Source: Roseiarcus sp036513315 (GTDB lineage: Bacteria; Pseudomonadota; Alphaproteobacteria; Rhizobiales; Beijerinckiaceae). Taken from it: a stretch of DNA of 64,000 nt. The position numbers and the translations under genes are program-made. Under the pieces are notes generated by a model, which did no database searches, was not told where the DNA came from, and worked only from the letters and a program-made list of their open reading frames with translations. The first letter of the stretch is position 1; every line of letters begins with the position of its first letter. This document shows, piece by piece, positions 16,085 through 24,879 of the stretch. The stretch is taken from positions 1-64,000 of the forward strand of contig DATBZF010000086.1 in NCBI GenBank assembly GCA_036513315.1, in the 5' to 3' direction.

Positions 16085-16117
16085 CGGACCAAGGGTCCGA
16101 ACCGCCCCAAAAGGCGG
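16085..16117. terminator. Double hairpin before pqqA2
   Basis: Two adjacent dyads: CGGACC-AAG-GGTCCG (16085-16099) and CCGCC-CCAAAA-GGCGG (16102-16117). The pair follows the membrane-protein frame by 20 bp and may terminate or process transcripts from pqqA1. It could also be a REP-type unit. Confidence 0.45.
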
Positions 16118-16232
16118 GTCTCAGCGCATCGAATATCACTTGATAGTATAAAGCCGAATGGCCGCGCCTTGCCGCTTCGCCGCCGACCTGCTAACCTGAC
16201 AACTAGGCCAACAAGGTCCGATGGAGGAAGCG

Positions 16233-16310
16233 ATGAATTGGACAACCCCGGTTGTTTGCGAAATTGAAGTCGGCATGGAAGTGACGAGCTACGCCTCAGC
16301 GCGCCTCTGA
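16233..16310 (+). CDS. pqqA: PQQ precursor peptide PqqA, copy 2
   Basis: A 25-residue peptide beginning MNWTTPVVCE with the same GMEVTSYASA core, so Glu16 and Tyr20 are both kept. GGAGGAAGCG provides a strong ribosome site before the ATG. It is 33 bp before pqqB and is the pqqA in normal operon position. It differs from copy 1 mainly at residues 8-12 and the last two residues. Confidence 0.95.
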   Translation: MNWTTPVVCEIEVGMEVTSYASARL

Positions 16311-16343
16311 TCGCCGCCGACATATCCAGCTAAGCTGCCGAAA

Positions 16344-17243
16344 TTGCGCGTCGTTGTCCTCGGCTCGGCGGCGGGCGGCGGCGTTCCGCAGTGGAATTGC
16401 GCCTGTCCGGTCTGCGCCTTGGCCTGGTCCGGCGACGCGCGCGTGGCGCGACGCACGCAGTCCAGTATTGCGGTAACCGTTGACGGCGACGCTTTTGCGC
16501 TCGTCAACGCCTCGCCGGACCTGCGTCAGCAGATCCTCGCCACGCCGGTCCTGCATCCGCGCGGCGGCTTGCGCCACAGTCCGATCGGCGGCGTGATTGT
16601 CACCAATGCCGATGTCGATCATGTCGCGGGACTGTTGACCTTGCGCGAGCGGCAAAATCTCACGCTGCACGCCACGACGGCAACGCTGGCGACTTTGGCC
16701 GCCAATGCGATTTTCAACGTGCTCGCCGCCGAATGCGTCGAGCGGCGCGCGATCGCGCTTAACGTTCCTTTCGCGCCGCTGGCGCAAATGGAGGTCACGG
16801 CTTTCGCCTTGCCTGGCAAAGTCGCTTTATGGCTCGAGGGCGACCAGGTGGAGATCGGCGGCGAGAACGAGGCGACGATCGGCCTTGAATTCAAGGCCGG
16901 CGGCAAGCGCGTCGTCTATGCGCCGGGCTGCGCTGATGTGACCGATGCGCTGCTCGAACGCGTTGAAGGCGCCGATGTGTTGTTCTTCGACGGCACGACA
17001 TTCGCCGATGACGAAATGATCGCGCATGGTCTTTCGCAAAAGACTGCGCAGCGCATGGGCCATACGGCGATGTCGGGTCCCGAAGGCGCGCTGAAACGCT
17101 TCGCGCGAGCGAAAATCGGGCGCAGGATTTTCATTCACATCAACAATTCCAACCCCGCTTTGATCGCCGGCTCGCCCGAACGCATTCTCGTCGAGGACGC
17201 CGGTTGGGAGCTTGCTTTCGATGGTATGGAGGTCGCTCCTTGA
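16344..17243 (+). CDS. pqqB: PQQ biosynthesis protein PqqB
   Basis: A 299-residue metallo-beta-lactamase-fold oxygenase that hydroxylates the cross-linked PqqA-derived intermediate. It begins from TTG with RVVVLGSAAGGGVPQWNC, the family hallmark, followed by CPVC. The metal site is modified to TNADVDHVAGLL, as in PqqB. The C-terminus has GHTAMSGPEGALKRF and FIHINNSNP. Length is normal. The pqqC start overlaps its stop. Confidence 0.95.
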   Translation: MRVVVLGSAAGGGVPQWNCACPVCALAWSGDARVARRTQSSIAVTVDGDAFALVNASPDLRQQILATPVLHPRGGLRHSPIGGVIVTNADVDHVAGLLTLRERQNLTLHATTATLATLAANAIFNVLAAECVERRAIALNVPFAPLAQMEVTAFALPGKVALWLEGDQVEIGGENEATIGLEFKAGGKRVVYAPGCADVTDALLERVEGADVLFFDGTTFADDEMIAHGLSQKTAQRMGHTAMSGPEGALKRFARAKIGRRIFIHINNSNPALIAGSPERILVEDAGWELAFDGMEVAP

Positions 17244-17971
17244 CGCAAGCGATGAGCCCAGGAGAATTGGAGGCGGCGCTGCGCCAGATCGGCGCGACGC
17301 GCTATCATAATCTGCATCCGCTGCATCGGCTGATGCATGAGGGGCGCTGCACCAGGATTCAGCTCCAGGCCTGGGCGCTCAACCGCTATTATTATCAGGC
17401 GTCGATCCCGATCAAGGATTCCACCATTCTGTCGCGTATCGAGGATCCGGCGCTGCGCCGCGTCTGGCGCCAGCGCATCATCGATCACGACGGCGAACAT
17501 GAGGCCGACGGCGGCGTCTACCGCTGGATAAAGCTCGCCGAGGGCCTCGGGCTCGATCGCGAGCTGGTGGTTGGCGCGCGCGCCATCCTGCCGATCACGC
17601 GCTATGCGGTGGAAGCCTATATTCACTTTTGCGCGACGCGGACGCTGCTCGAGGCGATCGCCTCCTCGCTGACCGAATTGTTCTCGCCCAATATCATTGG
17701 CGAGCGGGTGTCGGGAATGCTGGCCAATTACGATTTCGTCACCAAGGATACGCTCGCCTATTTCACCGCCCGGCCGGTGCAGGCGCAGCGCGACTCGGAT
17801 TTCGCGATTCAATGGGTGAAGGCGCATGCCCTCGCCGCCGAGCAGCAACAGGCCGCGTTGCGCGCGCTCGAATTCAAATGCGACGTGCTATGGGCGCAGA
17901 GCGACGCGCTGATGCACGCCTATGTCGAAGGCCATCCGCCGCCCGGCGCCTGGCGCGGCGAGGGCGCATGA
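17240..17971 (+). CDS. pqqC: Pyrroloquinoline-quinone synthase PqqC
   Basis: Cofactorless oxidase that carries out the final ring closure and eight-electron oxidation to PQQ. Motifs include RYHNLHPLHRLMHEG, WALNRYYYQASIPIKDSTIL and RIIDHDGEHEADGGVYRW, with the conserved active-site histidines, and TELFSPNIIGERVSGML. The TTG at 17240 is preferred over the ATG at 17252, because GGAGG lies seven bases before it and it overlaps the pqqB stop (TTGA). The protein is then 243 residues, close to the family norm. Confidence 0.95.
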   Translation: MTQAMSPGELEAALRQIGATRYHNLHPLHRLMHEGRCTRIQLQAWALNRYYYQASIPIKDSTILSRIEDPALRRVWRQRIIDHDGEHEADGGVYRWIKLAEGLGLDRELVVGARAILPITRYAVEAYIHFCATRTLLEAIASSLTELFSPNIIGERVSGMLANYDFVTKDTLAYFTARPVQAQRDSDFAIQWVKAHALAAEQQQAALRALEFKCDVLWAQSDALMHAYVEGHPPPGAWRGEGA

Positions 17972-18255
17972 GCGCGGGCGACGAGATTTCGGGCGAGGCG
18001 CGCCCCAAACTGCCGCGCGGCGTCCGGTTGCGCGCCGACGAAGCGCGCGGCGGCCACGTGCTGCTGGCGCCCGAGCGCGTGGTTCGCGCCGATCCCGTTG
18101 CGGTCGCCATTCTGGAACGGTGCGACGGCGCGCGCACGCTGAACCAACTCGTCGAAGAGCTCTGCGTAGCCTATAAGGGCGACCGGGCGCGGATCGAGGC
18201 CGATGTCAGGGCGCTGCTCGCCGATCTCGCTGCCAAGAGGATGCTTGACCTGTGA
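17968..18255 (+). CDS. pqqD: PqqA-binding chaperone PqqD
   Basis: A 95-residue RRE-type protein that binds PqqA and presents it to PqqE. It begins MSAGDEISGEARPKLPRGVR and carries LLAPERVVRADPVAVAILER, the three-strand/three-helix RRE pattern, and a C-terminal ALLADLAAKRMLDL. It overlaps pqqC by four bases (ATGA) and pqqE by four bases, as expected for a tight complex. Confidence 0.94.
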   Translation: MSAGDEISGEARPKLPRGVRLRADEARGGHVLLAPERVVRADPVAVAILERCDGARTLNQLVEELCVAYKGDRARIEADVRALLADLAAKRMLDL

Positions 18256-19373
18256 ACGAGACGATCCCGATCAGGCCGGCGCTGGAAAGCCCGCTCGGGC
18301 TGCTCGCCGAACTCACGCATGTCTGTCCCCTGGGCTGCCCCTATTGCTCCAACCCGGTCGAACTCGTCGCACGCGCGCATGAACTCGACACGGCGCAATG
18401 GCTGCGCATTTTCTCGGATGCGGCGAAACTCGGGGTGTTGCAGGTGCATCTGTCGGGCGGCGAGCCGGCGGCGCGTCGCGACCTCGCCGAAATCGTCGCC
18501 CATTGCGCCGGGCTTTCGCTCTACACCAATCTCATCACCTCGGGAATTGGCCTGACCGAGGCGGGCGTCGCGCGCCTGTCGGCAGCCGGCCTCGATCATG
18601 TGCAATTGTCGATCCAGGATTGCGAAGAGGAAAGCGCCGACCGCATCGCCGGCTATAAGGGCGCGTTCGCCAGGAAGATGCAGGTCGCGCGCTGGGTGGC
18701 GGCGTCAGGCATTCCGCTGACCATCAATGCGGTGATCCACCGCGCCAATGTCAAAAACGCGGTCGGCATGGTGCGGCTGGCGATCGCGCTGGGCGCGCGC
18801 CGCGTCGAGGTCGCCCATACCCAATATTACGGCTGGGGCCTCAAGAACCGGGCGCAATTGATGCCCTCGCGGGAAGACGCCGACGCCGCCTGGGCCGCGG
18901 TCGAGGCGCTGCGCGCCGAGGTCGTCGGCAAAATCGTCATCGACCATGTCGCGCCCGATTATCACGCGCGCACGCCCAAGCCCTGCATGGGCGGCTGGGG
19001 CCGTCGCACGCTGAACGTCTCGCCGACCGGAAAGGTGCTGCCCTGCCATGCCGCCGAAACCGTGCCAGGGCTGGAATTCTGGAACGCGCAGGACCATTCG
19101 CTCGCTGAGATCTGGACGTCCTCGCCGGCGTTCAACGCCTATCGTGGAACCGATTGGATGAGCGAGCCGTGCCGGAGCTGCGAGCGGCGCGAGGTCGATT
19201 TCGGCGGCTGCCGCTGCCAGGCGCTGGCGCTCCTCGGCGACGTCCGCGCCACCGATCCCGCCTGCCATCTGTCGCCGCATCACGCGATGATGGCGGCCAT
19301 TGCGCGCCGCGACAGCGTTGTGGTCGGCGAGGGGGCCTATACGTATCGCCGCATGGAAAAGCGGGAGGCGTGA
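18252..19373 (+). CDS. pqqE: PqqA peptide cyclase PqqE (radical SAM)
   Basis: A 373-residue radical SAM/SPASM enzyme that forms the Glu-Tyr carbon-carbon bond in PqqA. The radical SAM site CPLGCPYCSNP (CxxxCxxC) is at about residues 25-35 and VHLSGGEPAARRDL follows. The SPASM auxiliary cluster region includes KPCMGGWGRR, VLPCHAAETVPGL and CRSCERREVDFGGCRCQ. It starts from GTG overlapping the pqqD stop. No PqqF-type protease is in the window. Confidence 0.96.
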   Translation: MNETIPIRPALESPLGLLAELTHVCPLGCPYCSNPVELVARAHELDTAQWLRIFSDAAKLGVLQVHLSGGEPAARRDLAEIVAHCAGLSLYTNLITSGIGLTEAGVARLSAAGLDHVQLSIQDCEEESADRIAGYKGAFARKMQVARWVAASGIPLTINAVIHRANVKNAVGMVRLAIALGARRVEVAHTQYYGWGLKNRAQLMPSREDADAAWAAVEALRAEVVGKIVIDHVAPDYHARTPKPCMGGWGRRTLNVSPTGKVLPCHAAETVPGLEFWNAQDHSLAEIWTSSPAFNAYRGTDWMSEPCRSCERREVDFGGCRCQALALLGDVRATDPACHLSPHHAMMAAIARRDSVVVGEGAYTYRRMEKREA

Positions 19374-19468
19374 AGGGCTTCGCCGTCCCTTGCGCTTCGA
19401 CTCGCGGAACCTCATCAGAGGCTTGCGCCGCCCCTCATCCGGCGCTTCGCGCCACCTTCTCCCCGCTG

Positions 19469-19505
19469 CGCGGCGCGAAGGGAACGCGCACTCCTTCGCG
19501 CCGCG
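19469..19505. terminator. Bidirectional terminator between pqqE and pncB
   Basis: A perfect 13-bp inverted repeat, CGCGGCGCGAAGG and CCTTCGCGCCGCG, with an 11-base loop, is followed by TTTC. It lies between the convergent pqqE and pncB genes. The upstream GGCGC-TTC-GCGCC hairpin at about 19441 may assist. Confidence 0.6.
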
Positions 19506-19544
19506 TTTCGGCCTCAGACTGAAGCAAGCGCCGCCCGCCGTCCC

Positions 19545-20858
19545 TCACACCAGAACCGGCAGCGGCGCCATGCCCGCGGCGCCGAAAACGCGGCGGTAGC
19601 GTTCGATCTCGGCGTCCGGCCCGAGCATTTTGTTGGGATTGTCGGAGAGTTTGACGGCCGGCCGCCCGTTCGCCTCGACCACTTTGCACACCAGCGATAT
19701 CGAACGCAGCTCGCCGTCGATGCCGGCCGGCGCACAGCCCATGAAATCATTGGTGAGGTTGGTGCCCCAGCCGATCGAGACGTTTACGAGGCCGCGTAAG
19801 GTCCGCACCGCCTCCTCGATCGTATCGATATCCAGACCGTCGGAGAGAACCACCAGCTTGTCGCGCGGGTCGCGTCCGCGCGAGTTCCACCAGGCGATCA
19901 GTTCGCGGGCGCCGGCGATGGCGGGTTTGGAATCGGGGCGCGCTCCCTTCCAGTCGGCGACCCAATCGGGCGCCTGTTCGAGGAAAGCGGTGGTGCCGAA
20001 GCAATCGGGCAGCACGACGAGCAGATTGCCGCCGTACATTTTCGCCCAGTCGCGCAGGACGTCATAGGGCGCCTCGCGCAAAGCCTCATCGCTGTCGGCG
20101 ATCGCCGCATAGACCATCGGCAATTCATGGGCGTTGGTGCCGATCGCCTCGAGGCCGGTGTCCATCGCATGTTTGACATTGGACGTGCCGATGAAGCTTT
20201 CACCGAGACCCTCCTGCATCGCCTCGACGCACCAGCGCTGCCAGAGAAAGCCATGGCGGCGGCGGGTGCCGAAATCCGAGATGCGTAGCGGGCCTTCCCG
20301 CGCGAGAATGCGCATCCGCTCGACCTTCAGCCATAGCTTGGCCTTGGCGCGGGCGTAGAGCACGTCGAGATCGAACCGGCTCATGAAACGCATCGCGGCG
20401 CGCGCGCGCAATTCATTGATGATGGCGAGCGCCGGAATTTCCCACATCGTCGTCTCGGTCCAGGGGCCCTCGAAGCGCAGCTCGTACTGACCGTCGCGGC
20501 GCACCAGCTCATATTCGGGCAGGCGGAAGCTGGCGAGCCATTCCATGAAAGCGGGCTCGAAAATCTGCTTGGTGCCATAAAAGCTGTTGCCGGCCAGCCA
20601 GATCAGCTCGTTTTTGGCGAGGCGCAGCGAGCGCGCATGATCGAGCTGGTCGATCAATTCGCGCTCCTCGACAATATCGGCGATGCGCACGCTGGAGGTC
20701 CGGTTGATGAGCTGGAACGTCACCTTGCGCTGGCCGTGCAGCTTCCAGATCATCTGCAGCATCAGGAGCTTGTAGAAATCCGTATCGAGCAGGGTGCGCA
20801 CGATCGGATCGATGCGGAATGTGTGATTGTGAACGCGCGTGGCGATATCGGGGATCAT
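19545..20858 (-). CDS. pncB: Nicotinate phosphoribosyltransferase
   Basis: Converts nicotinate and PRPP to nicotinate mononucleotide in the Preiss-Handler NAD salvage route. The 437-residue protein has LLDTDFYKLLMLQMIW, AGNSFYGTKQIF, ISDFGTRRRHGFLWQ with the phosphorylated-histidine region, GTSNVKHAMDTGLEAIGTNA, and VLSDGLDIDTI plus SIGWGTNLTNDF in the phosphate-binding barrel. Length and motif order match PncB. It stands alone, convergent with the pqq operon. Confidence 0.95.
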   Translation of the reverse strand: MIPDIATRVHNHTFRIDPIVRTLLDTDFYKLLMLQMIWKLHGQRKVTFQLINRTSSVRIADIVEERELIDQLDHARSLRLAKNELIWLAGNSFYGTKQIFEPAFMEWLASFRLPEYELVRRDGQYELRFEGPWTETTMWEIPALAIINELRARAAMRFMSRFDLDVLYARAKAKLWLKVERMRILAREGPLRISDFGTRRRHGFLWQRWCVEAMQEGLGESFIGTSNVKHAMDTGLEAIGTNAHELPMVYAAIADSDEALREAPYDVLRDWAKMYGGNLLVVLPDCFGTTAFLEQAPDWVADWKGARPDSKPAIAGARELIAWWNSRGRDPRDKLVVLSDGLDIDTIEEAVRTLRGLVNVSIGWGTNLTNDFMGCAPAGIDGELRSISLVCKVVEANGRPAVKLSDNPNKMLGPDAEIERYRRVFGAAGMAPLPVLV

Positions 20859-20934
20859 GGGGGGCGAACTTAGGAGGTCGCGGCGGCGGCGACAAGGGAG
20901 GGGGACAAGTCATCGATCGATCGGGATCGGATCA

Positions 20935-21285
20935 TTATCGACTATTACCGAGCGACAATTCGTATTCGATGACGACGCGTAGAGGCGGCAGGTCGCGTTC
21001 CAGCGTTTCCCAGACAAAACCAGGCGCGACATCTTCGTAATCGTGTCGGTAGATATTGCCGGCGCCCGCCATTTGTCGCCATGCTGTCGATGGGTGTCGG
21101 GCCTTCAACTCCGTTGACAACCGTCGCGATGCTTCAGAAATGATCTCAAGACAGCGGGTCACCGCGTAGACCGTGCGGATGTCGTTGCGAAATGCCATGT
21201 AATCGAGGCTGTCGATGAAATGGATAGCCAAATCGATATGATGAAGAATGTCGCGAAGCGCTATTTCGTCCTGCTTAGAAAGCAT
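20935..21285 (-). CDS. hepT: HEPN-type toxin HepT (DUF86)
   Basis: A 116-residue DUF86 protein forming a four-helix HEPN bundle. The usual RxxxxH RNase-like motif appears in the form AGAGNIYRHDYEDV, the GN-x-x-RH-x-Y variant in which the arginine sits directly before the histidine. DUF86 proteins pair with MNT nucleotidyltransferases that AMPylate the tyrosine of this motif. The start lies inside the end of the mntA-like gene (11-base overlap). Confidence 0.86.
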   Translation of the reverse strand: MLSKQDEIALRDILHHIDLAIHFIDSLDYMAFRNDIRTVYAVTRCLEIISEASRRLSTELKARHPSTAWRQMAGAGNIYRHDYEDVAPGFVWETLERDLPPLRVVIEYELSLGNSR

Positions 21286-21571
21286 AGACAGCGTCGGCCG
21301 TTGCGGCGGGGCGCACGTAAGACTTGAGGCCTTCCCGATTGACCACGTCGACCGGGCCCTCGAATAGACTGGCGATATAATCCTTCAAGCCGACATAGTC
21401 ATAAACCGAGACATGGGCTTCGGGCTCGATATCGATCATGATGTCAATGTCGCTGTCGGGTCCGTTGTCGCCGCGCGCGCGCGACCCGAACAAGGCGGCA
21501 TGGACCACGCCGCGCGCGCGTAGGGCGCGTTCGTTCTGGCGAAGACGGTCGATGATGTCTTGTCTGTTCAT
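21275..21571 (-). CDS. mntA: MNT-domain nucleotidyltransferase antitoxin MntA
   Basis: A 98-residue minimal nucleotidyltransferase. The catalytic signature ALFGSRARGDNGPDSDIDIM contains the GSxxxG loop and the DxD metal pair, with a third acidic residue in GPVDVVNRE. In characterised HepT/MntA pairs the MNT protein neutralises the HEPN toxin by transferring AMP to its tyrosine. The ATG beginning MNRQDIIDRLRQ is chosen over a codon six residues earlier. The order MNT then HEPN with overlap is typical. Confidence 0.87.
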   Translation of the reverse strand: MNRQDIIDRLRQNERALRARGVVHAALFGSRARGDNGPDSDIDIMIDIEPEAHVSVYDYVGLKDYIASLFEGPVDVVNREGLKSYVRPAATADAVYAF

Positions 21572-21869
21572 CGGCGATTTATAGCACAAGCGACGAGACG
21601 TTTACAGAACACATCGGAGAATATACTAAGATAACATGTATTTTAGTTCGTCTCTGCTTAGAGCAATTTGCTCGGCTAGCAAGCTCAAACCCGAATTCGC
21701 CCGCCCGTCCGCAATGAGACAAATCTGCATCGCAACGCCCTGATATCGCTCGATGAGCGCCAGAATCGCGCCCTGCGGCGGTTAGCGCCCGCAAAACCCG
21801 CCCGCGCGCTTGAAACCCCGCATCCTCTGGTCCAATGTCGCGCCGCTTATTCGAACCAAGGATCTTGCA

Positions 21870-22682
21870 TTGGCCGACGCCGCCGAACCCGCGAAACGTG
21901 CGCCTATCCGCGTCGGGCTCTTTGTCACCTGCCTGGTCGATCTTATCCGCCCCAGCGTCGGCTTCGCCGCGGTCAAGCTGCTGGAGGACGCCGGCTGCCG
22001 CGTCTTCGTGCCGAGCCAGACCTGCTGCGGCCAGCCGGCTTATAATTCGGGCGACCGGGCCGCGGCCAAGGACATTGCGCGCCAGACGATCGCCGCCTTC
22101 GAGGATTGCGACTATGTGGTGGCGCCGAGCGGCTCCTGCGCCGGCATGCTCGCCAGACATTATCCCGAACTCTTCGCCGGCGAGCCCGAGGTCGCGCGCA
22201 AGGCCAATGCCTTCGCCGCCAAAAGTTTCGAGCTGGTGAGCTTTCTCGTCGACGTCCTGAAAGTGACCAAGGTCGCAGCACGTTACGAGGGCGAAGTGAC
22301 CTATCACGATTCCTGTTCGGGCCTGCGCGAACTCGGCGTCGCTTCGCAGCCGCGCAAACTCCTGGGGACCGTCGAGGGCCTGCATCTCGTCGAACTGACC
22401 GGAGCCGACATCTGCTGCGGCTTCGGCGGTACGTTCGCCGTCAAATATGGCGAGATATCCGACGCCATTGTCGCACAGAAGACCGCCAATATCCTGGCCA
22501 GCGGCGCGCCGACCCTGCTCGCCGGCGATCTCGGCTGCCTGATGAACATGGCCGGCAAGCTGCAGCGGCAGGGCAGCGCGGTGAGCGTGCGCCATGTCGC
22601 CGAAGTGCTCGCCGGCATGACCGACGAGCCGGCGATCGGCGCGCCGGCAAGCGCGGCGTCCGGCCAGGGCGCGCGCCCATGA
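21870..22682 (+). CDS. lutA: Lactate utilization protein LutA (Fe-S oxidoreductase)
   Basis: A two-CCG-domain protein of the LutA/LldE family, part of the LutABC complex that oxidises L-lactate to pyruvate. It shows VGLFVTCLVDLIRPSVGFAA, SQTCCGQPAYNSGD, DSCSGLRELGV and DICCGFGGTFAVKYGEIS, the four cysteine-rich segments expected. The TTG at 21870 has AAGGA seven bases upstream and yields 270 residues. A longer frame from 21810 is possible but lacks a ribosome site. The stop overlaps lutB by four bases. Confidence 0.93.
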   Translation: MADAAEPAKRAPIRVGLFVTCLVDLIRPSVGFAAVKLLEDAGCRVFVPSQTCCGQPAYNSGDRAAAKDIARQTIAAFEDCDYVVAPSGSCAGMLARHYPELFAGEPEVARKANAFAAKSFELVSFLVDVLKVTKVAARYEGEVTYHDSCSGLRELGVASQPRKLLGTVEGLHLVELTGADICCGFGGTFAVKYGEISDAIVAQKTANILASGAPTLLAGDLGCLMNMAGKLQRQGSAVSVRHVAEVLAGMTDEPAIGAPASAASGQGARP

Positions 22683-24109
22683 GTGAAATGCCGGATTCGA
22701 CCCATTTCAAGGAAAACGCCCATGCGGCGCTGCAGGACGCGCCGCTGCAGAATGCGCTGCGTTTCGTGCGCGGCAATTTCGTCGAAAAGCGCGCCGCCGC
22801 CGCCGCGCGCTTGCCGGAATTCGAGGCGCTGCGCGACAGCGCGCGCGACATCAAGGATCACGCGCTCGCCCATCTCGATCTCTATCTCGAAGCCTATGAG
22901 GCGAAGGTTGTCGCCGCCGGCGGCCATGTCCATTATGCGCTGACCGCCAAGGAAGGCGTCGATATCGTGCTGAAACTCTGCCAGGAGCGCGGCGCCAAAG
23001 CCGTGACCAAAGGCAAGTCGATGATCGCAGAGGAAATGGGCCTCAACGCGGCGCTCGAGGCGGCGGGGATCGATCCGATCGAGACCGATCTTGGCGAATA
23101 TATCATTCAGTTACGCGGCGAGACGCCTTCGCATATCATCGCTCCCGCCGTCCATCTCTCCAAGGAACAGGTCGAGGCGGATTTTCGCCGCGTGCATCGC
23201 GATCTGCCTGATGGACGCGATTTGTCGCGGCCCGAACTGCTGCTGACCGAGGCGCGCGGCGTGCTGCGCGACAAGTTCCTGTCGGCCGATATTGGCGTCA
23301 CTGGCGCCAATTTCCTCATCGCCGAGACGGGGACGTCGATCATTGTCACCAACGAAGGCAATGGCGATCTCACCCAGATCCTGCCCAAGGTTCACATCGT
23401 CCTCGCCTCGCTCGAAAAGATCGTGCCGACGCTGGAGGATGCTGCGCAATTGCTGCGCGTCCTGGCGCGTTCGGCGACCGGCCAGGACATGTCGGTCTAC
23501 ACCACGCTGTCGACGGGCCCGCGCCGCCCCGGCGATCCGGACGGGCCGGAAGAATATCATGTGGTCCTCATCGACAATGGCCGCTCGGCGATGCTGGGGG
23601 GCGATTTCGAGGACATGCTGCGCTGCATCCGATGCGGCGCCTGCATGAACCATTGTCCGGTCTATCAGGCGATCGGCGGACATGCCTATGGATCGGTCTA
23701 TCCCGGTCCAATGGGCGCGGTGTTGACGCCGTCGCTGACCGGAATCGCCAAAGGCGGCCATTTGCCGAACGCCTCGACGTTTTGCGGGCGCTGCGAAGCG
23801 GTCTGCCCGGTGCGCATTCCGCTGCCCAATATGATGCGCCATTGGCGCGAGCGCGAATTCGAACGGCATTTGTCGCCGGCGGCGATGCGCTACGGCATCG
23901 GCTTCTGGGCGTTCTTCGCCAAACGCCCGACGCTCTATCGGCTGTCGACCGACCTTGCGATGCGCGCGCTGCACCTCATCGGCCGCGCCAGGGGCCGTTT
24001 TCGTTCGCTGCCCTTCGCCGGCGGCTGGACGCGCTATCGCGATCTGCCGGCGCCCCAGGGCGCGACATTCCAAAGCCAATGGCGCGCCAGAAGCGGGGCC
24101 GTGAATTGA
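22679..24109 (+). CDS. lutB: Lactate utilization iron-sulfur protein LutB
   Basis: A 476-residue LUD-domain protein with a C-terminal bis-4Fe-4S ferredoxin module. N-terminal LUD features include AVTKGKSMIAEEMGLNAALE, GETPSHIIAPAVHLSKEQV and ITGAN-like VTGANFLIAETGTSIIVTNE. The clusters are bound by CIRCGACMNHCPVYQAIGGH and FCGRCEAVCPVRIPL. The start is the ATG overlapping the lutA stop (ATGA). It is the electron-transfer core of LutABC. Confidence 0.95.
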   Translation: MSEMPDSTHFKENAHAALQDAPLQNALRFVRGNFVEKRAAAAARLPEFEALRDSARDIKDHALAHLDLYLEAYEAKVVAAGGHVHYALTAKEGVDIVLKLCQERGAKAVTKGKSMIAEEMGLNAALEAAGIDPIETDLGEYIIQLRGETPSHIIAPAVHLSKEQVEADFRRVHRDLPDGRDLSRPELLLTEARGVLRDKFLSADIGVTGANFLIAETGTSIIVTNEGNGDLTQILPKVHIVLASLEKIVPTLEDAAQLLRVLARSATGQDMSVYTTLSTGPRRPGDPDGPEEYHVVLIDNGRSAMLGGDFEDMLRCIRCGACMNHCPVYQAIGGHAYGSVYPGPMGAVLTPSLTGIAKGGHLPNASTFCGRCEAVCPVRIPLPNMMRHWREREFERHLSPAAMRYGIGFWAFFAKRPTLYRLSTDLAMRALHLIGRARGRFRSLPFAGGWTRYRDLPAPQGATFQSQWRARSGAVN

Positions 24110-24780
24110 GCGCGCGCGACGAAATTCTCGCAAACATCCGCCGCTCGCTCAACGTCACCGGCGCCGAGGCGCCGCGTCGGATGGCGGTCGAGGATCGTCT
24201 CGCGCGGCCGCGCGCGGGCATCGTCCCGGCACGCGGGCAGGGCGATGCCGCCGCGCGCGTCGCCACGTTCAAAGCCGAGGCCGAGCGCGCGCAGGCGAGC
24301 GTCGTCGAGGTTGAGGGCGCGGCGGAGGCGCCCGGCGAGATTGCTCGCTACCTGCGCGACAGCAATTTGCCCGCGACCCTGCGCATGGGCGAGGACCCGC
24401 GTCTTGCCGCCATGCCGTGGGATGAGACGACGCTGGAGATCGCGCGTGGCGCATCCGACGGCCATGATCTCAACGCAGTCAGCGGCGCCTTCGCCGGAAT
24501 CGCCGAATCGGGCACGCTGACGCTGGTCTCCGGCGCTGACAATCCTACGACGCTGAACTTCCTGCCCGACAATCATTTCATCATTGTCGCCGCCAGCGAC
24601 ATTGTCGGCGATCTTGAAAGCGTCTGGCGCAAATTGCGCGAGCGTTACGGCAAAGGCGCCATGCCGCGAACGGTCAATATGATCACCGGCCCGTCGCGTT
24701 CGGGCGATATCGAACAGACGTTGCTACTCGGCGCGCATGGGCCGCGCCGGTTGCATATCGTGATCGTCAGGGAGATGTGA
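24106..24780 (+). CDS. lutC: Lactate utilization protein LutC
   Basis: A 224-residue LUD-domain protein. It starts from TTG overlapping the lutB stop (TTGA), giving SARDEILANIRRSLNV. The conserved C-terminal half contains AFAGIAESGTLTLVSGADNP, TTLNFLPDNHFIIVAASDIV, and NMITGPSRSGDIEQTLLLGA followed by HGPRRLHIVIV. With LutA and LutB it completes an L-lactate dehydrogenase independent of LldD. No transporter adjoins; LldP at 9784 could serve. Confidence 0.93.
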   Translation: MSARDEILANIRRSLNVTGAEAPRRMAVEDRLARPRAGIVPARGQGDAAARVATFKAEAERAQASVVEVEGAAEAPGEIARYLRDSNLPATLRMGEDPRLAAMPWDETTLEIARGASDGHDLNAVSGAFAGIAESGTLTLVSGADNPTTLNFLPDNHFIIVAASDIVGDLESVWRKLRERYGKGAMPRTVNMITGPSRSGDIEQTLLLGAHGPRRLHIVIVREM

Positions 24781-24879
24781 TCGTCCTGCCGAGGGGAAGT
24801 CGCCGATGCGATTTGACAACCCAAAATAGGCTTAATCTCGCGTTAGAAATTTTTGCTTTTCAGATGATCGGGCAGAGCG

